A stretch of 57,361 nucleotides of DNA from Streptomyces sp. ISL-43 (lineage in GTDB: Bacteria > Actinomycetota > Actinomycetes > Streptomycetales > Streptomycetaceae), in assembly GCF_018614195.1 (NCBI RefSeq), contig NZ_JAGGOT010000104.1, positions 1 through 57,361 of the forward strand, given 5' to 3'. The position numbers and the translations under genes were made by a program. Positions 52,571 through 57,361 of this stretch are shown piece by piece (within the stretch, counting starts at the first letter, position 1; each line of letters begins with the position of its first letter). The notes beneath the pieces are model-generated. The model ran no database searches and was not told the origin of the DNA. It saw only the letters and a list, made by a program, of their open reading frames with translations.

Positions 52571-53791
52571 TCAGCTCAGGCGCTCGATGACCATGGCCAT
52601 GCCCTGTCCGCCGCCGACGCACATGGTTTCGAGGCCGAACTGCTTGTCGTGGAACTGCAGGCTGTTGATCAGCGTGCCCGTGATGCGCGCGCCGGTCATC
52701 CCGAAGGGGTGACCGATGGCGATGGCCCCGCCGTTGACGTTCAGCTTCTCCAGCGGGATCTCGAGGTCCCGGTAGGAGGGGATCACCTGGGCCGCGAAGG
52801 CCTCGTTGATCTCGAACAGGTCGATGTCGCCGACGGTCAGGCCCGCCCGCTGCAGCGCCTGCTTGGAGGCCTCGACCGGGCCCAGGCCCATGATCTCGGG
52901 GGAGAGGCCGGTGACGCCGGTGGAGACGATCCGGGCCAGCGGGGTCAGACCCAGCTCGCGGGCCTTGGTGTCGCTCATGACGACCAGCGCGGCGGCGCCG
53001 TCGTTCAGCGGGCAGCAGTTGCCGGCGGTGATCAGGCCGTCGGGGCGGAAGACCGGCTTGAGGCCCTGGACGGCGTCCAGGGTGACCCCGGCGCGCGGGC
53101 CGTCGTCCAGCGAGACGACCGTGCCGTCCGGGGTGGTGATCGGGGTGATCTCGCGGGCCCAGAAGCCGTTCTTGATGGCTTCCTCGGCCAGGTTCTGCGA
53201 GCGCACGCCGAACTCGTCCATGTCGGCGCGGGTCACGCCCTTGAGGCGGGCCAGGTTCTCGGCGGTCTGCCCCATCGCGATGTACGCGTCGGGGGTCTGG
53301 CCGTCCTCGCGCGGGTCGTGCCAGGCGGAGCCGGTGCTCTGGGCGACCGAGGCCGTACGGGCCTCGGAGTCGGCGAAGAGCGGGTTGTGCGTGTCCGGCA
53401 GGCCGTCGGAGGAGCCCTTGACGGTCCGAGACACCATCTCGACGCCCGCGGAGATGAAGACGTCGCCCTCGCCCGCCTTGATGGCGTGCAGCGCCATCCG
53501 GGAGGTCTGGAGCGAGGAGGCGCAGTAGCGGGTGATCGTGGTGGCGGGCAGGTGGTCCATGCCCATCTGCACCGCGACGATCCGGCCGAGGTTGTGGCCC
53601 TGCTCGCCGCCCGGCAGGCCGCAGCCCAGCATCAGGTCGTCGATCTCGCGGGGGTCCAGGCCGGGGACCTTGGCGAGGGCGGCCTGGATGACCGTGGCGG
53701 TCAGATCGTCCGGGCGGACGTCCTTGAGGGATCCCTTGAAGGCGCGCCCGATCGGCGACCGGGCGGTGGAAACGATGACGGCTTCGGGCAT
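52571..53791 (-). CDS. Acetyl-CoA C-acyltransferase (thiolase)
   Basis: 406 residues. Nucleophilic Cys 90 in TRYCASSLQTS, NGGAIAIGHPFGMTGARI with the active-site His, and the second Cys in ETMCVGGGQGMAMV. ATG 53791 (MPEAVIVSTARSP) is preceded by GGAG at 6 bases; an upstream ATG at 53830 lacks one. It catalyses reversible condensation of acetyl-CoA or cleavage of 3-ketoacyl-CoA. It acts in fatty-acid degradation or acetoacetyl-CoA supply. Confidence 0.95.
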   Translation of the reverse strand: MPEAVIVSTARSPIGRAFKGSLKDVRPDDLTATVIQAALAKVPGLDPREIDDLMLGCGLPGGEQGHNLGRIVAVQMGMDHLPATTITRYCASSLQTSRMALHAIKAGEGDVFISAGVEMVSRTVKGSSDGLPDTHNPLFADSEARTASVAQSTGSAWHDPREDGQTPDAYIAMGQTAENLARLKGVTRADMDEFGVRSQNLAEEAIKNGFWAREITPITTPDGTVVSLDDGPRAGVTLDAVQGLKPVFRPDGLITAGNCCPLNDGAAALVVMSDTKARELGLTPLARIVSTGVTGLSPEIMGLGPVEASKQALQRAGLTVGDIDLFEINEAFAAQVIPSYRDLEIPLEKLNVNGGAIAIGHPFGMTGARITGTLINSLQFHDKQFGLETMCVGGGQGMAMVIERLS

Positions 53792-53858
53792 CGGGGCTCC
53801 AAGGGAGGTGGTGTCGTACCGGGACCGCATGCGAAGTTACCGCCCCGTACCGTCGAAA

Positions 53859-54974
53859 TCACTGCCCTTGGGATGTGACTCCGGTCGCTCTGGTCGGCCC
53901 TTGGGGGGCCTCCCCGCCGGCACCTCCCGCCTTCCCGGCCCCCGCGGCCCCGCCCGCGCCGGCCGGTGCGGCGTGCTCGGGGTCCGCGGGGGCGGTGAGG
54001 TCCTCGCCCGGCACCTGCCGCCTGCGCCGGTGCTTGAGCAGGGCCCACGGCCCGCGCGCGCCCGTGACCTCCGTGCCCGCCTGCCCCGCGGCCGCCGACG
54101 CGGCCTTGGCCACCGGGAGCATGTCCTCGTCCCGCGAGACGTCCAGCCGGTCCGACTCGGGCCAGACGCCCAGCGCCGCGCACAGGGTCGGCAGGACGGC
54201 CATCGCGGCGGTCGCGTACCCCTCCGCGGAGGGGTGGTAGGAGTCCGGGCCGAACATCTCGCGCGGGTTCGCCGCGAACTCCGTCCCCATCAGGTCGCCG
54301 ATCGAGACGGTACGGGCGCCCAGCGCGACCACCCCGATCGTCTGGGCGGCGGCCAGCTGGCGCGAGACCCGGCGGGCCAGCCACCGCAGCGGCTGGTAGA
54401 CCGGCTCGATGGTGCCGAGGTCCGGGCAGGTGCCGACCACGACCTCGGAGCCCGCGAGCCGCAGCCTGCGTACGGCCGAGGTCAGCAGCCGCACCGACTG
54501 GGTCGGCGGCATCCGGCGGGTCACGTCATTGGCGCCGATCATGATCACGCACACGTCGGGGGCCGGCCCGTCACCGTCCAGCAGCAGCCCCGTCTGCCGG
54601 TCCAGGTCGTCCGACATGGCCCCGGACAGCGCCACGTTGCGCAGCTCCACCGGCCGCTCGGCCACCGCCGCCAGCCCCGAGGCCAGCAGGGCGCCCGGGG
54701 TCTGACGAGCCCGCCGCACCCCCAGCCCGGCGGCCGTGGAATCGCCCAGCATGCCGAACCGCAGCGGACCCGGACTCAGTTCCGGCCCGCCGAACTCGCT
54801 CCCGTACAGCCCGTCCGCGCGCGGCGGGTCCGCCAGCCCGGTGCCGACCGTCCGCTTCGCGAACTGCATCTCCGCCACGACCAGCCCCACCGCGGCGGCC
54901 CCGACGAGCCCCAGCCCGCCCCCGCCGTACGCCGCGCCCGCCGCGATCCGGCGTGCCGTCCTCGCTCTGGACAT
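53859..54974 (-). CDS. SGNH/GDSL-type lipase/esterase
   Basis: 371 residues. An N-terminal signal/anchor helix (AAGAAYGGGGLGLVGAAAVGLVVAE) precedes SGNH block I GMLGDSTAAGLGV (nucleophile Ser), block III MIGANDVT, and block V DSYHPSAEGY (Asp/His). A long Ala/Gly/Pro-rich C-terminal tail with RRRRR-like KHRRRRQ follows. Probably a secreted or membrane-tethered esterase. Transcribed toward the thiolase gene and divergent from cbs. Confidence 0.9.
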   Translation of the reverse strand: MSRARTARRIAAGAAYGGGGLGLVGAAAVGLVVAEMQFAKRTVGTGLADPPRADGLYGSEFGGPELSPGPLRFGMLGDSTAAGLGVRRARQTPGALLASGLAAVAERPVELRNVALSGAMSDDLDRQTGLLLDGDGPAPDVCVIMIGANDVTRRMPPTQSVRLLTSAVRRLRLAGSEVVVGTCPDLGTIEPVYQPLRWLARRVSRQLAAAQTIGVVALGARTVSIGDLMGTEFAANPREMFGPDSYHPSAEGYATAAMAVLPTLCAALGVWPESDRLDVSRDEDMLPVAKAASAAAGQAGTEVTGARGPWALLKHRRRRQVPGEDLTAPADPEHAAPAGAGGAAGAGKAGGAGGEAPQGPTRATGVTSQGQ

Positions 54975-55131
54975 CCTTCAAGCCACCTCCTCGCCCTCAC
55001 GGCCGGTTCCTTGCGCTGTCCCACGGTCCTGTCGACCTACCTGCCCTGTACTGCCGGTCGGCCAATCCCTTTCCGCATAGTCTGGCCGTGCCTCCCGGAG
55101 AACCCGTGGAGTCCCCTCCTTGGAGAACATG

Positions 55132-56517
55132 GTGCAATTCCACGACTCGATGATCAGCCTCGTCGGCAACACCCCGCTGGTGAAGCTCAACCGTGTGACC
55201 GAAGGCCTGCAGGCCACCGTCCTTGCCAAGGTCGAGTACTTCAATCCCGGCGGCTCCGTGAAGGACCGCATCGCGGTCCGGATGATCGAGGCCGCCGAAG
55301 AGAGCGGAGCGCTCAAGCCCGGCGGCACCATCGTGGAGCCCACGAGCGGCAACACGGGTGTAGGACTCGCCATCGTGGCCCAGCAGAAGGGCTACAAGTG
55401 CATCTTCGTCTGCCCTGACAAGGTGTCGATGGACAAGATCAACGTCATGCGCGCCTACGGCGCGGAGGTCGTGGTCTGCCCGACCGCCGTCGACCCCGAG
55501 CACCCGGACTCGTACTACAACGTGTCCGACCGCCTGGTACGCGAGACGCCCGGCGCCTGGAAGCCCGACCAGTACAGCAACCCGAACAACTCCCGCTCGC
55601 ACTACGAGACCACCGGTCCCGAGCTGTGGGAGCAGACGGCCGGGAAGATCACCCACTTCGTGGCCGGCGTCGGCACGGGCGGCACGATCTCCGGTACCGG
55701 CCGGTACCTCAAGGAGAAGTCCGACGGCCGCGTGAAGATCATCGGCGCCGACCCCGAGGGCTCGGTGTACTCCGGCGGTTCGGGGCGCCCGTACCTCGTC
55801 GAGGGCGTCGGCGAGGACTTCTGGCCGACGGCCTACGACCCCGACGTGACGGACGAGATCATCGCGGTGTCCGACAAGGACTCCTTCCAGATGACCCGCC
55901 GCCTCGCGAAGGAGGAGGGCCTGCTCGTCGGCGGCTCCTGCGGCATGGCGGTCGTCGCCGCGCTGAAGGCGGCCGAGGGCCTCGGCCCGGACGACGTGGT
56001 CGTCGTCCTGCTCCCGGACAGCGGGCGCGGCTACATCAGCAAGATCTTCAACGACGAGTGGATGGCCGGACACGGCTTCCTGGAGGATGCCGGCCCGTCG
56101 GCCCGCATCCGTGACGTGCTCGCGGACAAGGCGGGCGGCATCCCGTCCCTCGTCCACATGCACCCCGAGGAGACCGTCGGCGAGGCCATCGAGGTGCTGC
56201 GCGAGTACGGCGTCTCGCAGATGCCGATCGTCAAGCCGGGCGCCGGTCACCCCGACGTGATGGCGGCCGAGGTCATCGGCTCGGTGGTCGAGAAGGAGCT
56301 GCTGGCGGCGCTGTTCGCGCAGCGCGCGTCCCTCGGCGACCCGCTGGAGAAGCACATGAGCGCGCCGCTGCCGCAGGTCGGCTCCGGCGAGCCGGTGTCC
56401 GAGCTGATGGCGGTGCTCGGCGAGGCGGACGCGGCGATCGTGCTGGTCGAGGGCAAGCCGACCGGTGTGGTGAGCCGTCAGGACCTGCTGGCGTTCCTGG
56501 CGAAGAGCGCGAAGTAG
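55132..56517 (+). CDS. cbs: Cystathionine beta-synthase
   Basis: 461 residues. PLP-dependent fold with Lys 44 in NPGGSVKDRIA, PTSGNTGVGLA, AGVGTGGTISGTGRYLKE (phosphate cup), and SCGMAVVAAL. Two C-terminal CBS motifs follow (about 345-460; EYGVSQMPIVKPG and LEKHMSAPLPQV, ending VVSRQDLLAFL). Makes cystathionine from serine and homocysteine (transsulfuration). GTG 55132 gives the usual MQFHDSMISLVGNTPL and has GGAG 6 bases upstream; ATG 55129 and TTG 55120 are in frame but too close to or inside that site. Confidence 0.94.
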   Translation: MQFHDSMISLVGNTPLVKLNRVTEGLQATVLAKVEYFNPGGSVKDRIAVRMIEAAEESGALKPGGTIVEPTSGNTGVGLAIVAQQKGYKCIFVCPDKVSMDKINVMRAYGAEVVVCPTAVDPEHPDSYYNVSDRLVRETPGAWKPDQYSNPNNSRSHYETTGPELWEQTAGKITHFVAGVGTGGTISGTGRYLKEKSDGRVKIIGADPEGSVYSGGSGRPYLVEGVGEDFWPTAYDPDVTDEIIAVSDKDSFQMTRRLAKEEGLLVGGSCGMAVVAALKAAEGLGPDDVVVVLLPDSGRGYISKIFNDEWMAGHGFLEDAGPSARIRDVLADKAGGIPSLVHMHPEETVGEAIEVLREYGVSQMPIVKPGAGHPDVMAAEVIGSVVEKELLAALFAQRASLGDPLEKHMSAPLPQVGSGEPVSELMAVLGEADAAIVLVEGKPTGVVSRQDLLAFLAKSAK

Positions 56518-56909
56518 CCCCTGCGGTGCCGCGCGCGGCCGACGCGCAAACGGTACGGGCCCGTCACGTGGCGGCAGCACCCGCTTAACACGCCTCCGGC
56601 ACAGTGGTGGTTGTCGGCAGGGAAGCCCGGGAGACCGGGACCGGCCGGCACCACGAACGGCGTCGACGCAACTCCGGAGCGGCTCCCGGACTGCGTGGTC
56701 GCCACGGACGCGCGGACGGCCCTGACCCGGCCCGTGTCCTTCGCGGGGACCGCCGTCGTCCCGCCCCCGGGCAACCGGGGTGCGGCGGTTCCCGCGCCGA
56801 ACGCAGAGAATCCCCCCGGACCAGGTCCGGGGGGATTCTCTGCGTTCGGCGGCGGCTCGGCGGTTCCGGGGCTCTGCGGTTCCGCGGCGCCGCCGCGCAC
56901 CCCGACCGG
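56518..56909. other. Intergenic region after cbs
   Basis: 392 bp between convergent genes. It carries the 28-bp hairpin described separately and no supported coding sequence. Confidence 0.5.
56795..56851. terminator. Exceptionally long perfect hairpin
   Basis: 28-bp perfect arms (56795-56822 and 56824-56851) around a single central base, between convergent cbs and the last gene. Likely a bidirectional terminator, unusually long and without a designed loop. Confidence 0.8.
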
Positions 56910-57293
56910 TCAGACCGGCGGGTCCGCGGTGCGGCGCCGGCGCGGGAACCCGGAGGCGTGGACGTAGTTGACGCCCAGGATGCCGAGCCAGACGACCACC
57001 AGACCGCTCAGGCGGGCCTGGGCGGCCCCGATCGCGGAGAGCGGGATGGCCAGCACCAGGGTGATGATCGCGAAGCCGAAGCGTTCGCCGAAGTTGCCGT
57101 CCTCGGAGGACCGCGCCGTGCCGCGGACCTCGCCGCGGGCCGCGGACAGGCGTTCCTCCGCGAGGCGGCGGCGGACCTGCGTGTCGACCTTCTCGACGAA
57201 CGAGTCCACCAGCGCGTCCTCGTACTCCGGCCCGAGCTCCCGCCGGGCGTCGAGCGTGGCGTCGAGTTCCTTCTTCAGCTCCTGGGACTCCAT
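56910..57293 (-). CDS. Small membrane protein, hypothetical
   Basis: 127 residues. A helical, charged N-terminal half (KKELDATLDARRELGPEYEDALVDSFVEKVDTQVRRRLAEER) and two TM helices (about 70-88, FGFAIITLVLAIPLSAIGA; 94-110, LSGLVVVWLGILGVNYV), ending with a basic tail PRRRRT. A TAGGGT -10 lies 6 bases before the ATG, suggesting a leaderless mRNA. Conserved next to cbs in Streptomyces; function unknown. Confidence 0.8.
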   Translation of the reverse strand: MESQELKKELDATLDARRELGPEYEDALVDSFVEKVDTQVRRRLAEERLSAARGEVRGTARSSEDGNFGERFGFAIITLVLAIPLSAIGAAQARLSGLVVVWLGILGVNYVHASGFPRRRRTADPPV

Positions 57294-57328
57294 GCCGCCA
57301 CCCTAGGAACCGCCGCCCGCGGCCGCAC

Positions 57329-57359
57329 TGGGGCTAGCCCCAATGCCGTTGACATTGGG
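57329..57359. promoter_or_regulatory. Overlapping palindromes at the right edge
   Basis: A perfect 14-bp palindrome TGGGGCTAGCCCCA (57329-57342) overlaps an inverted repeat CCCAATG/CATTGGG (57339-57345, 57353-57359) upstream of the minus-strand gene. Candidate operator region shared with a gene beyond the window. Confidence 0.4.
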
Positions 57360-57361
57360 TT

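Overview
The window looks like chromosomal DNA of a Streptomyces. GC is very high, GTG starts and 4-bp ATGA/GTGA overlaps are common, several genes appear leaderless, and a tRNA-Leu(UAA) of the bldA type is present. The core gene order also fits the conserved Streptomyces arrangement: ABC export pair, mfd, SurA-like lipoprotein, mazG, P450, two Rpf proteins, eno, divIC, DUF501, ppx, ndh, cfa, ABC pair, bldA, thiolase, SGNH lipase, cbs. Identifications come from reading motifs; no database search was run.

Layout. 1-7460: an ABC ATPase/MacB-type permease operon, then mfd. 7453-12670: an accessory stretch. It holds a deletion scar joining two 5'-truncated divergent genes (secreted repeat protein and N-6 DNA methylase), then a Ser/Thr kinase between two paralogous small membrane proteins, then a short PnrA/BMP-like protein. 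12800-25101: a polymorphic-toxin locus. A 3571-residue secreted RHS protein (DNRLRE, three LamG-like domains, YD repeats, RHS core, Lys-rich linker, HINT, YwqJ-type deaminase tip) overlaps a SUKH-type immunity gene. Downstream is a decayed copy of the HINT end followed by a second, CdiI-like immunity gene, which looks like a displaced toxin-immunity module. 25333-30644: an I36-type secreted inhibitor, a NAGPA-type phosphodiester glycosidase, an LppU-like protein and a YfhO membrane protein.

30837-41242 is mostly core: SurA-like lipoprotein, mazG, a flavohaemoprotein divergent from a P450, two Rpf-type muralytic enzymes (the second behind a ydaO-type c-di-AMP riboswitch), enolase, divIC, DUF501, ppx. 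41306-42188 is a second decayed spot, with an Scr1-type regulator truncated at both ends and fused out of frame to a DUF397 gene. 42618-57293 returns to core: ndh, cfa (with an in-frame TTA codon), a second ABC export pair closely related to the first, bldA, a Bax-inhibitor-1 protein, small hypotheticals, thiolase, SGNH hydrolase, cystathionine beta-synthase and a small membrane protein.

Main points of interest: the RHS toxin locus with its orphan module; bldA about 5 kb from a gene carrying a UUA codon at position 11; two head-to-head truncation scars; tandem repeats that place stop codons in all three frames at the ends of mfd, the kinase gene and eno; and the kinase gene flanked by paralogous membrane proteins.
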